A stretch of 64,000 nucleotides of DNA from Vallicoccus soli (GTDB taxonomy: Bacteria; Actinomycetota; Actinomycetes; Motilibacterales; Motilibacteraceae). The position numbers and the translations under genes are program-made. The notes under the pieces are model-generated. The model had not been told where the DNA came from. It ran no database searches and saw only the letters and a program-made list of their open reading frames with translations. The DNA lies in assembly GCF_003594885.1 (NCBI RefSeq), contig NZ_QZEZ01000001.1:868001-932000 (forward strand), written 5' to 3'. Positions 16,701 to 24,474 of the stretch are shown here, in pieces. The stretch's first letter is position 1. The number at the start of each line of letters is the position of its first letter.

Positions 16701-17567
16701 GGCGCGGCGGACCACGTCCTCGTACGCCGCCCAGAACTGGGCGAAGTCCATCGTCTCGGCGGCCTTGATGCTCGGCACGAGCAGCTGGCGGGTGCCGTCG
16801 GGCTTGGCCAGGTCGATGGCCAGGCCGAAGTTGACGTGCGCGGGGCGCACGACCGCGGGCTTGCCGTCGACCTCGGTGAAGCCGTCGTTCATCTCCGGCA
16901 TCGCCTGCAGCGCGCGGACGACGGCGAAGCCGATGAGGTGGGTGAAGGAGACCTTGCCGCCGCGCCCGCGCTTGAGGTGGTTGTTGATGACGACGCGGTT
17001 GTCGACGAGCAGCTTCGCCGGGACCGCGCGCACGCTCGTCGCGGTCGGGACGGAGAGGCTCGCCTCCATGTTCGTGACCACGCGCGCCGCCGGGCCGCGC
17101 AGCACGCGCGTCGTGGGCTCGGCGCCGTCCGCCGCGGGGGCGGGTGCCGGGCGGCGCGCGGGCGCGGCGGGCACCGGCGAGGTCGCGGTGGGCGCGGGCT
17201 GGGCGCCCAGGCGCGCCGCCGGCTGCTGGGCCTGCGGCTGCTGCGGGGCCTGCGGCTGCTGCGGGGCCTGCGGCTGCTGCTGGGCCTGCGGCGCGGGGGC
17301 CGGCTGCGCCTGCTGCGGCTGCTGCGGCTGCGGCGGCGCGGGCTGCGGCGGCGCGGGCTGCTGCGGCGCGGCCTGCTGCGCCTGCTGGGGGGCCTGCGGC
17401 GCGCGGCCGTTGCCCTCGCCCTGCGCCCCCGCGTAGTCCGCGAAGAAGTCCCACCAGGCGCGGTCCACGCTCTCGGGGTCCTCGAGGTACTTCTGGTAGA
17501 GGTCGTCGACCAGCCACTCGTTGGGCCCGAAGGCCGCCAACGGGTTGCTCTGGGAGGACTCGGACAC
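13764..17567 (-). CDS. kgd: Multifunctional 2-oxoglutarate dehydrogenase E1/E2o component
   Basis: 1267 aa, GTG 17567. Order: N-terminal E1 dimer-docking helix ([14 protein letters not shown], about 17-30); Pro/Gln/Ala linker (about 50-135); E2-type succinyltransferase domain with [10 protein letters not shown] near residue 362; then a full ThDP E1 domain with [21 protein letters not shown] and the transketolase-like C-terminus. This fused KGD layout is typical of actinobacteria, where it serves as 2-oxoglutarate decarboxylase, E1/E2 of the OGDH complex and HOAS synthase, restrained by FHA protein OdhI/GarA. A -10 TAGGGT on the minus strand gives a leader of about 40 nt. Confidence 0.96.
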   Translation of the reverse strand: MSESSQSNPLAAFGPNEWLVDDLYQKYLEDPESVDRAWWDFFADYAGAQGEGNGRAPQAPQQAQQAAPQQPAPPQPAPPQPQQPQQAQPAPAPQAQQQPQAPQQPQAPQQPQAQQPAARLGAQPAPTATSPVPAAPARRPAPAPAADGAEPTTRVLRGPAARVVTNMEASLSVPTATSVRAVPAKLLVDNRVVINNHLKRGRGGKVSFTHLIGFAVVRALQAMPEMNDGFTEVDGKPAVVRPAHVNFGLAIDLAKPDGTRQLLVPSIKAAETMDFAQFWAAYEDVVRRARGGKLTADDFAGTTISLTNPGTIGTNHSVPRLVKGQGTIIGVGAMEYPAEYQGASPETLARLAVSKILTLTSTYDHRIIQGAQSGDFLRRVHQLLLGEDGFYDDVFHALRIPYEPVRWVQDLSFSHEDDVNKTARVQELIHAYRVRGHLMADTDPLEFQQRSHPDLDVVSHGLTLWDLDREFPTGGFGGRPLMKLRDILGVLRDSYCRTIGVEYMHIQEPDERRWVQDRIEVGYAKASREEQLRILRRLNAAEAFETFLQTKYVGQKRFSLEGGESVIPLLDAVLSEAARAGLDEACIGMPHRGRLNVLANIAGKSYGQIFREFEGNQDPRSVQGSGDVKYHLGTEGTFTAPSGEDVKVYLAANPSHLEAVDPVLEGIVRAKQDKLNKGGGDGGYTVLPVLLHGDAAFAGQGVVAETLNLSQLRGYRTGGTIHVVVNNQVGFTTSPTSSRSSHYSTDVARMIQAPIFHVNGDDPEACVRVARLAFEYRQAFKKDVVIDMVCYRRRGHNEGDDPSMTQPLMYALIEAKRSVRKLYTEGLIGRGDITVEEAEQALRDYQGQLERVFVETRGDQGDAGDGTGLEPPSEQRGLESGPTAVASAVPLEVVKRVSDAHVSVPEGFTVHPKLQPLLQKRAAMAGEGGIDWAMGELYAFGSLLVEGVPVRLAGQDSRRGTFVQRHAVLTDRATGAEWTPLRNLTEDQARFWIYDSLLSEFAALGFEYGYSVARPDALVLWEAQFGDFVNGGQTIIDEFISTSEQKWGQRSSVVLLLPHGYEGQGPDHSSGRIERFLQMCAEDNMTVAHPSTPASYFHLLRWQAHRRERRPLVVFTPKSMLRLRAAASSVDELTSGCFRPVIRDEQVDAAGVQRVVLCAGKVYWDLLAERTRRGDATTALVRVEQLAPLPADEIAEAVAPYGDAELVWVQEEPANQGAYPFMALNLPEALGRPLRRVSRPASASPAVGSHKAHDAEQRALVEQAFAR

Positions 17568-17616
17568 GGTGGTATCGCCCTCTTCACTGCCCGCGCTGTC
17601 GGATACGGCTCCGTCC

Positions 17617-17622
17617 ACCCTA
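17617..17622 (-). promoter_or_regulatory. Predicted kgd -10 element
   Basis: Reads TAGGGT on the minus strand, about 50 nt before the kgd GTG; GAAGAGGG within the leader could be its ribosome site. Confidence 0.45.
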
Positions 17623-17668
17623 CGGGCAGCCGCCGACCGCGAGGAGGTCGGCTCGCCCGCCCCCGCCG

Positions 17669-18391
17669 TCACCAGGGGACGACGCGGCGGTCCTCCCACA
17701 GCAGCCCCGTGCCCTCCCCGGCGTCCGGGCGCGTCGCCAGCCACACGGCGGTCGCCGCGCCCTCGGCGGCCGAGCGCGGGGCCTCCGGCCCGCCCATGTC
17801 CGTGCGGCAGTGCCCCGGGCACGTGGCGTCGACGAGGACGCCGCGCCGGCCGAGGGCCGTCTCGTGGGCGAGGTTGCGCACGAGCGCGTTGAGGCCGGCC
17901 TTCGACACCCGGTACGGGGCGAGCCCGCCCGCCGTCCCCGGCCCGCTCATCCGCCCCAGGCAGGCGCTGAGCGCGACGACCCGCCCCCACCGCCGCTCCA
18001 CCATCCCCGGCACGAAGGTCGAGACCGCCGTGAACGCGCCGTCGAGGTTGACCGCCATGACCCGCCGCCACTCCGCGTCGCTCGTGCGCAGCGTCTTCGC
18101 GGTGCGCTCGCTCATGACGCCGGCGGCCAGGACGAGCACGTCGACCGCGCCCAGCGGGCCGAGGACGCCGGGCAGGGCGCGCACGGCCGCCGGCTGGGCG
18201 ACGTCGCAGGCGACGGCGGCCACCGACAGGCCCTCGCCGGTCAGCTCCTCGGCCGCGGAGCGCAGGCGCCCCGCGTCGCGGGCCACGAGCACCACCGAGG
18301 CGCCCTCGCGGCCGAGCCCGCGCGCGACCTCCAGGCCGATGCCGCGGCTCCCGCCGGTCACGAGGGCGGTCCGCCCGTCGAGCGCTCCCAC
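17669..18391 (-). CDS. Short-chain dehydrogenase/reductase (SDR)
   Basis: 240 aa from GTG 18391. Cofactor motif TGGSRGIG (residues about 12-19), an LAAG variant of the NNAG motif, and YRVSK (Tyr-x3-Lys) with a preceding Ser in VVALSACLG make a classical SDR active site. An Asp-type CDVAQP follows the second strand. Substrate unknown. It is transcribed toward kgd but separated from the kgd start by 101 bp containing kgd's own promoter. Confidence 0.85.
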   Translation of the reverse strand: MGALDGRTALVTGGSRGIGLEVARGLGREGASVVLVARDAGRLRSAAEELTGEGLSVAAVACDVAQPAAVRALPGVLGPLGAVDVLVLAAGVMSERTAKTLRTSDAEWRRVMAVNLDGAFTAVSTFVPGMVERRWGRVVALSACLGRMSGPGTAGGLAPYRVSKAGLNALVRNLAHETALGRRGVLVDATCPGHCRTDMGGPEAPRSAAEGAATAVWLATRPDAGEGTGLLWEDRRVVPW

Positions 18392-18468
18392 GGGGCCACC
18401 CTGGCCCGGCCGGGGCCCGCGCGCGAGCGATGGGCGTACGACGCGCCGGTGCCGGGCACCGTCCGCCG

Positions 18469-19146
18469 GTGCCCGTGCTGCCCAACGCCCTCTACGCCGA
18501 CGACCCGCTGCGCCGCGGCCGCCAGCTCGCCGGCGACGCCGCCGTCCTGGCCTGGTGCCTCGCGTGGGCGTGGGCGGGCAGCGCGCTGCACGACCTCGTC
18601 CAGCGCCTCGGGGGGCCGGGGGAGCGGGTCGAGCGGGCCGGGCGCGACCTGCAGGACCGGCTGGGGGACGCGGCCCGCACGGCCGAGGACGTCCCGCTCG
18701 TCGGGGACCGGCTGGCCGAGCCGCTGCGCGACGCCGGCGGCGCCGGGCAGCGGCTCGTCGACGCGGGGCGCGCGCAGCAGGAGGTGGTGGGCGACCTCGC
18801 GACGGCCGTCGGGCTGCTGTGCCTCGTCCCGGCGCTGCTCGTGCTCGCCGCGCACCTGCTCCTGCGGTGGCGCTGGGTGCGTGCCTCGTCGGCGGTGCGC
18901 CGGCTGGCCGCCGACGGCGACGCCGTGCCGCTGCTCGCGGCGCGGGCGGTGGCCGGGCAGCCGGTCGCCCGCCTGGCCCGGCTGCCCGCCGGGACGGTCG
19001 GCGCGTGGTCGCGGGGGGACCCGGCTGCGGCCGCCGTGCTGGCGTCGCTGGAGCTGCGGGGGCTGGGCCTCGCGGCCCGCGGGGTTGCGGGCGGCCCCCC
19101 GCGGGGCAGAGGGGGCTCCGACGACGACGAGGGAGAGCGCACGTGA
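18469..19146 (+). CDS. Two-span membrane protein, hypothetical
   Basis: 225 aa from GTG 18469; GTG 18475 and ATG 18430 are alternatives. One hydrophobic segment ([16 protein letters not shown]) and a second ([20 protein letters not shown]) flank about 80 polar, helical residues rich in Arg, Asp and Gly ([19 protein letters not shown]), which would lie on one face of the membrane. I do not recognise a named domain. It overlaps the DUF6480 gene by 4 nt (GTGA), so the two are translationally coupled. Confidence 0.7.
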   Translation: MPVLPNALYADDPLRRGRQLAGDAAVLAWCLAWAWAGSALHDLVQRLGGPGERVERAGRDLQDRLGDAARTAEDVPLVGDRLAEPLRDAGGAGQRLVDAGRAQQEVVGDLATAVGLLCLVPALLVLAAHLLLRWRWVRASSAVRRLAADGDAVPLLAARAVAGQPVARLARLPAGTVGAWSRGDPAAAAVLASLELRGLGLAARGVAGGPPRGRGGSDDDEGERT

Positions 19147-19382
19147 CCGAGCCCGACCGACCCACCAACCCGGACCCCGCGGACACGCCGGGGCTGGAGC
19201 CGGGCGGGGGCGTGCCGCCGGGCGAGACGCCGCCCATCGCGTCCAGCATGTCCGAGTCCTCCGGGCGCTCCCCGGCCCCCCGTGAGCGGCAGACCCCCAC
19301 CGCGCTGGTGGTGACGATCGGGCTCGGCGTGCTCGTCGCGCTGCTCTTCCTGGCCTTCGCCTTCACCAGGCTCGACCTCTAG
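19143..19382 (+). CDS. DUF6480-like small membrane protein
   Basis: 79 aa from GTG 19143. The first 35 residues are Pro/Gly/Thr-rich with the recognisable stretch [17 protein letters not shown]; one transmembrane helix (ALVVTIGLGVLVALLFLAFAF) closes the protein. This combination matches the actinobacterial DUF6480 family of unknown role. No regulator nearby. Confidence 0.7.
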   Translation: MTEPDRPTNPDPADTPGLEPGGGVPPGETPPIASSMSESSGRSPAPRERQTPTALVVTIGLGVLVALLFLAFAFTRLDL

Positions 19383-19413
19383 GCCTCCGGGCGCGGGCGC
19401 TCCGCCGCACCGG

Positions 19414-19440
19414 GTCAAGGCGGCGCCCGTCCCTGCCGAG
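19414..19440 (+). promoter_or_regulatory. FliA/WhiG-type promoter before the M23 peptidase gene
   Basis: GTCAAG (19414-19419), 15-bp spacer, GCCGAG (19435-19440). It shares CCGTCCCTGCCGA with the promoter at 3306-3332. It would give a leader of about 45 nt with an AGGAGGGG ribosome site. Confidence 0.55.
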
Positions 19441-19493
19441 GCACGGGAGGAGGCGCCGCCCGGCGCCGCCAGGCCCGGCGAGGAGGGGTGCCC

Positions 19494-20765
19494 GTGCGCG
19501 CACCGGACCGCAGCACCCGCGCCCGCCTCGCCGCGCCGCTCCTCGCGGCGGCGCTGCTGCCCGCGCTGCTCGCGCCGGGCGCCCCCGCCCACGCCGCGCC
19601 CACGCAGGAGCAGGTCGACGCGGCCGCGCAGGCGCTGTCGGAGTCGTCCGCGGCGATGGTGCAGGCCGTCGCCGCCCTCGGCGCCGCCGAGGCCGAGCTC
19701 GGGCCGGCCCGCGACGCCGCCACGACCGCCACCGCGGCGGCGGGGGCCGCCCGCGGGACCGCCGCGGCCGCGACGGCGGCGCACCGCGCCGCCGAGGCCG
19801 CCGTGCTGCGCGCCGCCGCCGCGCTCGACGCGGCCCGCGAGGGCGCGCGCCACGAGGACGACGAGCTGGCGCGCCTGGCGCGCGCCGCGTACATCGAGGG
19901 CCCCGCGCCCGTCGGCTGGCTGCTCGCCAGCGGCACCCCGGCCGAGCTGCGCGGGCGGGTCGAGGTCGTGCGCCGGGCGGTCGCGGCCCAGCGCGCCGCG
20001 GCCGACGCCGCGCGGGCCGACGCCGACGTGCTCGCCGCCGGTGAGGGCGACCTGGCCGCGCGGCGCGACGCGGCCGTCGCCGCCGCGGACGCGGCGCGCA
20101 CGGCCCTGGCCGACCTGCAGGCGCGCGAGGCCGAGGCCGCCGCCGCGCTGGCCCGGGTCGACCGCGTCGTGCGCGAGCGGGAGGCGGCCCTGGCCGCGGC
20201 CCGGGCCGCGCAGGAGGAGGACGCCGTCCGCTGGGCCCGGCTGCAGGCCGAGGCCGAGGCGACGCGCACCCGCCTGGCGCGGGCCGCCGTGCCGGCGGGC
20301 CCCGCCGCGGTGCCGCTCGTGCAGGGCGCCGCCGACGGCGACACCTCCGCCGTGCCCGGCGCGCTGGCGCTGCCGGTCGACGCGCCGGTGACCTCGCCGT
20401 ACGGCATGCGGACCCACCCGATCACCGGCGTCCACAAGCTGCACACCGGCACCGACCTCGGCGCGCCCTGCGGCACGCCGGTCGTCGTGGCCGCCCCCGG
20501 CACGGTGGTCGAGGCGGGGACCGTCGGCGGGTACGGCCAGCGCGTCGTCGTCGCCCACGCGCCCGTCGGCCCCGACGGGGTGCGGCTGTCGACGACCTAC
20601 AGCCACCTGTCGCGGACCGACGTGCGCGAGGGCGACGCGCTCCCCGCGGGACGGGTGGTGGGCCTCGTCGGCAGCACCGGCTTCTCGACCGGCTGCCACC
20701 TGCACCTCGAGGTCCTCGCGGGCGACGACTACGTGGACCCGGCGCCCTGGTTCGGGCTGGGCTGA
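19494..20765 (+). CDS. Secreted M23-family metallopeptidase with coiled-coil
   Basis: 423 aa. GTG 19494 is preferred over GTG 19488 because AGGAGGGG then has correct spacing. Signal peptide: basic start then AAPLLAAALLPALLAPG with APAHA-A cleavage. Residues about 40-265 are an Ala-rich coiled coil. The C-terminal 120 residues hold the LytM zinc site: HTGTDLG (HxxxD) and CHLHLEV (HxH), with THPITG and YSHLS. Such proteins cut or regulate cutting of peptidoglycan cross-bridges (EnvC/RipA-like logic). Its FliA-type promoter suggests a link to flagellar or cell-separation functions. Confidence 0.88.
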   Translation: MRAPDRSTRARLAAPLLAAALLPALLAPGAPAHAAPTQEQVDAAAQALSESSAAMVQAVAALGAAEAELGPARDAATTATAAAGAARGTAAAATAAHRAAEAAVLRAAAALDAAREGARHEDDELARLARAAYIEGPAPVGWLLASGTPAELRGRVEVVRRAVAAQRAAADAARADADVLAAGEGDLAARRDAAVAAADAARTALADLQAREAEAAAALARVDRVVREREAALAAARAAQEEDAVRWARLQAEAEATRTRLARAAVPAGPAAVPLVQGAADGDTSAVPGALALPVDAPVTSPYGMRTHPITGVHKLHTGTDLGAPCGTPVVVAAPGTVVEAGTVGGYGQRVVVAHAPVGPDGVRLSTTYSHLSRTDVREGDALPAGRVVGLVGSTGFSTGCHLHLEVLAGDDYVDPAPWFGLG

Positions 20766-20800
20766 CGCGCCGGGCCGGGTCGACGCGCCGGGCGGCCCTG

Positions 20801-20860
20801 GGCCACCCGGGGCCACCCGGGGCCAGCCGGGGCCAGCCGGGGCCACCCGGGACTACCCGG
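20801..20860. repeat. Six 10-bp tandem repeats between convergent genes
   Basis: Units GGCCACCCGG or GGCCAGCCGG repeat five times, then a variant GACTACCCGG that contains the gpgS stop codon. Separates the M23 gene (+) from gpgS (-). Possibly a slipped-strand expansion. Confidence 0.85.
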
Positions 20861-21839
20861 CGGCGTCCAGGGCGAGGCCGCGGGCCTGGCCGTACTCCGG
20901 CACGACCACCGCCGGCGGGCGCTCCTCGACGTCCACGTCGTGCGGGTCGGGGACGACCTGCCCGTCCCGGCGCACGAACTGCGTGAGGGTGCTCCGCGCG
21001 ACGTCGGCCGCGGCGGGGGCGTGGCGCAGCGACGCGGCGTGCAGCACCTGCAGCGCCATCCGCCCGAGGCCCGCCTGGTCCTGGTGGCGGTGGTCGCGGC
21101 GGCCGAGGTCGGCCTGGGCGACCGCGTCGACGCCGTAGCGCAGCGCGGTGTCGAGCAGGACGGCGACCTCGACGCCGTACCCGCAGGGGAAGGACAGCTC
21201 CTCGAGCAGCGCCCGCCGGGCCGCCCACTCGCCCGCCAGCGGCTGCACGACGCCGCCGACCTCGGGGAACCAGTGGGCGAGGACGGGGCGGGTGAGCAGC
21301 TCGGTGACCCGCCCGCCGCCCGCCGAGCCGTCCGGCTCGCCCGGGGCGGGGCGGTCGTAGAAGCCCTTGACGAGCAGCACGTCCGGGTCGTCGAGCAGCG
21401 GGGCGAGCAGCCCGGTGACGTAGAGCGGGTCGGGGTCGACGAGGTCGGCGTCGGCGAACACGACGACGTCGCCGCTGGTCACGAACAGCGACTTCCACAT
21501 CGCCTCGCCCTTGCCGCGGCGGGTGCCCGCCGAGGGCGCCACGTCCGCGGCGGCGTGCACGACGGCCCCGGCCGCGCGGGCGCGCTCGGCGGTCGCGTCG
21601 GTGGAGTCGGAGTCGAGGACGACGAGCTCGTCGACCAGGGGGACGTCGTCGGGGGACGCGGGCACGGTGAGGGGGAGCAGGGCGGCGACGACGCGGCCCA
21701 CGGAGGCCTCCTCGTCGCGGGCCGGGACCACGACGCTGACCGTCGTGCCGAGGGCGCGCTTGCGCTCGGCGAGCGCGGCGTCGTCGGGGCGGGAGCGGTA
21801 GGTTCGGCGGTCGAACCAGGCGCGGGCTACGGGGTGCAT
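20853..21839 (-). CDS. gpgS: Glucosyl-3-phosphoglycerate synthase
   Basis: 328 aa, ATG 21839 with AGGAGG upstream. GT81-type GT-A fold: VVVPARDEEASVG start, LDSDSTDATAE, GKGEAMWKSLF and metal-binding FADADLVDPDP; later GYGVEVAVLLD and ADLGRRDHRHQ. GpgS transfers glucose to 3-phosphoglycerate, the first step to glucosylglycerate and, in mycobacteria, methylglucose lipopolysaccharide. It diverges from a FolP2-type gene; the same two genes are neighbours in mycobacteria. Confidence 0.9.
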   Translation of the reverse strand: MHPVARAWFDRRTYRSRPDDAALAERKRALGTTVSVVVPARDEEASVGRVVAALLPLTVPASPDDVPLVDELVVLDSDSTDATAERARAAGAVVHAAADVAPSAGTRRGKGEAMWKSLFVTSGDVVVFADADLVDPDPLYVTGLLAPLLDDPDVLLVKGFYDRPAPGEPDGSAGGGRVTELLTRPVLAHWFPEVGGVVQPLAGEWAARRALLEELSFPCGYGVEVAVLLDTALRYGVDAVAQADLGRRDHRHQDQAGLGRMALQVLHAASLRHAPAAADVARSTLTQFVRRDGQVVPDPHDVDVEERPPAVVVPEYGQARGLALDAAG

Positions 21840-21907
21840 GAGCCTCCTCGAGTCCGGTCGGGGCCGGTGATCGTCGCACGCTTCTGTGAACGGGGGGAGT
21901 CCTGCCG

Positions 21908-22768
21908 GTGCTGCAGCTGGGTCCGGCCCGCTACCCGCGCGGGCGCACCCTGGTCATGGCCATCGTCAACCGCACGCCCGACTCCTTCTTCGACGGCGGA
22001 GCGACGTACGCCGACGCGGCCGCGCTGGAGCGGGTCGACCGGGCCGTCGAGGAGGGCGCGGACCTCGTCGACGTCGGCGGCGTGAAGGCGGGGCCGGGCC
22101 AGGTGGTCGACGTCGCGGAGGAGCTGCGGCGCACCGTGCCGTTCGTCGCCGCCGTCCGCGAGCGGCACCCCGGCCTCGTCGTCAGCGTCGACACCTGGCG
22201 CCACGAGGTGGCCCGGGAGGTGGTGCCCGCCGGCGCGGACCTGCTCAACGACGCCTGGGGCGGCGCGGACCCGCGCCTGGCCGAGGTGGCCGCCGAGCTC
22301 GGCGCCGGCCTGGTCTGCACCCACACCGGCGGCGCGGCGCCGCGCACCCGCCCGCACCGGGTCGCGTACGACGACGTGGTGGCCGACGTGCTCGGGCAGG
22401 TCGTCGGGCTCGCGGAGCGGGCCGTGGCCCTCGGGGTGCCGCGCGAGCGCGTCGTCATCGACCCCGCGCACGACTTCGGCAAGAACACCTGGCAGTCGCT
22501 CGAGGTCACCCGGCGCCTCGACGAGCTCGTCGCCACCGGCTGGCCGGTCCTCGTCTCGCTGAGCAACAAGGACTTCGTCGGGGAGGTGCTCGACCTGCCG
22601 GTCGGCGAGCGGCTCACCGGCACGCTGGCGGCCACCGCGCTCTGCGCCTGGATGGGCGCGCAGGTCTTCCGCGTGCACCAGGTCCGGGAGACCCGCCAGG
22701 TGCTCGACCTGGTCGCCGCGGTCAAGGGCGACCTGCCGCCGCGGCGGGCGGTCCGCGGGCTCGCCTGA
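21908..22768 (+). CDS. FolP2-type dihydropteroate synthase homologue
   Basis: 286 aa from GTG 21908, with GGGGGGAG 8 nt upstream. The TIM-barrel and MAIVNRTPDSFFDGG start are DHPS-like, but the pterin loop typical of true DHPS (DIGGESTRPG) reads DVGGVKAGPG, and DPAHDFGKNT and SLSNKDFVGE follow. These are the hallmarks of mycobacterial FolP2, reported not to make dihydropteroate. I therefore expect a related but non-folate role, possibly with GpgS next door. A standard folP annotation would be misleading. Confidence 0.85.
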   Translation: MLQLGPARYPRGRTLVMAIVNRTPDSFFDGGATYADAAALERVDRAVEEGADLVDVGGVKAGPGQVVDVAEELRRTVPFVAAVRERHPGLVVSVDTWRHEVAREVVPAGADLLNDAWGGADPRLAEVAAELGAGLVCTHTGGAAPRTRPHRVAYDDVVADVLGQVVGLAERAVALGVPRERVVIDPAHDFGKNTWQSLEVTRRLDELVATGWPVLVSLSNKDFVGEVLDLPVGERLTGTLAATALCAWMGAQVFRVHQVRETRQVLDLVAAVKGDLPPRRAVRGLA

Positions 22769-22847
22769 GCCGGCACCCGGCGGACCCCACCGGCCCCCGC
22801 GGGTCCGGCGGGTCCGGAGGCCTGGCGCGTCTGGGAGCATCGCGGGC

Positions 22848-23684
22848 GTGCCACGCTCCGTCGACGCCCTGCTCGAGGTGCTCGACCTCGAGGACCTCGA
22901 GGTCGACCTGTTCCGCGGACGCTCGCCCGAGACCAGCCTGCAGCGGGTCTTCGGCGGGCAGGTCGCCGCCCAGGCGCTCGTCGCCGCCGGGCGCACCGTC
23001 GTCCCGGAGCGGTCGGTCCACTCCCTGCACGCGTACTTCCTGCGCCTTGGCGACCCCGGGCGGCCCATCGTCTACGACGTCGACCGCATCCGCGACGGGC
23101 GCTCCTTCACCACCCGCCGGGTCGTCGCCCGCCAGCACGGCCGGCCGATCTTCCACATGTCCGCCTCGTTCCAGGCGGCGGAGGAGGGGCTCGAGCACGC
23201 CGACCCCATGCCGGTCGTGCCGCGCGCCGAGGACCTGCCCGACGCGCGGGCGGCGATGGGCCCGGGGACCGGGCCGTGGGTCGACTGGTGGCGCGACTGG
23301 CTGCCGCTCGACGTGCGCCTCGTCGCGCCGGTCGGCGAGGGGGACGAGGGCCGCACGCGGGTGTGGCTGCGCCCGCTCGGCGCCCTGCCCGACGACCCGC
23401 TGCTGCACGTCTGCGTGCTGGCGTACGCCAGCGACCTCACCCTGCTCACCTCGACCCTGGCGATGCACCCCGGGGTGCCGCGCCCGCAGGTGCAGCTCGC
23501 CTCGCTCGACCACGCGATGTGGTTCCACCGGCCGGTGCGGGCCGACGGGTGGCTGCTGTTCGACCAGCGCTCGCCGTCCGCCTCGGGCGGGCGCGGGCTG
23601 GGGACGGGCCGGGTCTTCACGGCCGACGGCACCCTGGTCGCCAACGTGGTGCAGGAGGGGCTCGTACGGCCGCCGCGCGGCTGA
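22848..23684 (+). CDS. tesB: Acyl-CoA thioesterase II
   Basis: 278 aa from GTG 22848. Double hot-dog protein: first half with FGGQVAAQALVAAGRTV and HSLHAYFLRLGDP, second half with ASLDHAMWFHRPVRADGWLLF, containing the Asp of the Asp/Thr/Gln catalytic set. It hydrolyses medium to long acyl-CoA to free acid and CoA. It lies 79 bp after the FolP2-type gene; a weak -10 (GAGCAT) precedes the GTG. Confidence 0.9.
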   Translation: MPRSVDALLEVLDLEDLEVDLFRGRSPETSLQRVFGGQVAAQALVAAGRTVVPERSVHSLHAYFLRLGDPGRPIVYDVDRIRDGRSFTTRRVVARQHGRPIFHMSASFQAAEEGLEHADPMPVVPRAEDLPDARAAMGPGTGPWVDWWRDWLPLDVRLVAPVGEGDEGRTRVWLRPLGALPDDPLLHVCVLAYASDLTLLTSTLAMHPGVPRPQVQLASLDHAMWFHRPVRADGWLLFDQRSPSASGGRGLGTGRVFTADGTLVANVVQEGLVRPPRG

Positions 23685-23694
23685 CGTGCAGAAG

Positions 23695-23766
23695 TGCCCC
23701 CGGCAGGATTCGAACCTGCGCACCCGCCTCCGGAGGGCGGTGCTCTATCCCCTGAGCTACGGGGGC
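23695..23766 (-). tRNA. tRNA-Arg (anticodon CCG)
   Basis: The minus strand folds as a 72-nt cloverleaf: acceptor GCCCCCG/CGGGGGC, anticodon stem CCGCC/GGCGG with loop CTCCGGA (anticodon CCG), T arm GGTTCGAATCC, discriminator A. No CCA is encoded. It reads CGG arginine codons, which are abundant here. Confidence 0.95.
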
Positions 23767-23805
23767 TCGAGGCGGGACGACAGTACCAGCGTCTAGCCTG
23801 GGCGG

Positions 23806-24192
23806 GTGCGCAGCCCCCTCGGCCGTGTGCTCGTCGTCGACGACACCGAGTCCATCCGCGAGCTCATCAGCGTCAACCTCGAGCTCGAGGGCTTCGAGGT
23901 GGAGCGCGCGGTCGACGGGCAGGACGCGCTGGACCGGCTCGCCGCCGCCGAGGTGCTGCCCGACGTCGTCACCCTCGACGTGGTCATGCCCCGCCTGGAC
24001 GGCATCGCGGCCGCCGCCGCCCTGCGCAGCGACCCGCGCACCGCCGGGCTGCGCATCGCGATGGTGACGGCGAGCGTGCAGGAGCTCGACGCCAGCCGGG
24101 TGGCCCGCGTGGACGCCTTCCTGCCCAAGCCCTTCGACCCCTCCGAGCTCGTCGCCCTCGTGCGCCGCCTCGCCGGGGTGCCCGGGGCCTGA
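23806..24192 (+). CDS. Single-domain response regulator (CheY-like receiver)
   Basis: 128 aa from GTG 23806. A TAGCCT -10 (23794-23799) ends 6 nt before the start, so the mRNA is likely leaderless. Receiver residues are complete: acidic pair VVDDTES, phospho-acceptor Asp in [11 protein letters not shown], Thr in MVTASV, Lys in LPKPFDP. No output domain, so it must act through protein contacts or phosphotransfer. Its partner kinase is not adjacent. The stop codon is embedded in a 9-bp tandem repeat array. Confidence 0.88.
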   Translation: MRSPLGRVLVVDDTESIRELISVNLELEGFEVERAVDGQDALDRLAAAEVLPDVVTLDVVMPRLDGIAAAAALRSDPRTAGLRIAMVTASVQELDASRVARVDAFLPKPFDPSELVALVRRLAGVPGA

Positions 24193-24280
24193 CGGGCCCG
24201 ACGGGCCCGACCGGCCCGACCGGCCCGACCGGCCCGACCGGCCCGACCGGCCCGACCGGCCCGACCGGCCCGACCGGCCG
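24191..24280. repeat. Ten 9-bp tandem repeats
   Basis: Unit GACCGGCCC (first two units GACGGGCCC) runs from the receiver's stop codon for about 90 bp. In one forward frame it would encode Thr-Gly-Pro repeats, but that frame has no gene context. Likely variable in length between strains. Confidence 0.9.
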
Positions 24281-24358
24281 GGAGGCCGGTTGCGGCGGCC
24301 CCGCCGCGGGCAGGGGACGGCCCCGGCCGGACCGCGGCCCCGAGGGAGGGACGCCCCC

Positions 24359-24442
24359 GTGAAGTTCATCCTCGTCGCGCTCGTCATCGCCGCGGTCGTG
24401 CTCTTCCTGCTGCCGCGGCTGCGGGGCGGCTCCCGGCTCTGA
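24359..24442 (+). CDS. 27-aa single-span membrane peptide, hypothetical
   Basis: GTG 24359 with GGGAGGG about 9 nt upstream. The translation [19 protein letters not shown] is one transmembrane helix followed by a short basic tail RLRGGSRL. Short membrane peptides of this shape recur in actinobacteria. The good ribosome site, the sharp hydrophobic-then-basic pattern and a terminator hairpin just after it are the evidence; no function known. Confidence 0.5.
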   Translation: MKFILVALVIAAVVLFLLPRLRGGSRL

Positions 24443-24456
24443 CCGCGGCCGTCCGG

Positions 24457-24474
24457 CGGCCCGTCGGCGGGCCG
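24457..24474. terminator. Tetraloop hairpin between convergent genes
   Basis: CGGCCCG (24457-24463), loop TCGG, CGGGCCG (24468-24474). It abuts the stop of the minus-strand GTPase gene and follows the 27-aa ORF, so it can work in both directions. Confidence 0.6.

Noticed and set aside
23694-24362. ORF with collagen-like Thr-Gly-Pro repeats
   Set aside because: It reads the 9-bp repeat array and overlaps tRNA-Arg and the clear receiver gene in another frame. No start context or domain supports it.
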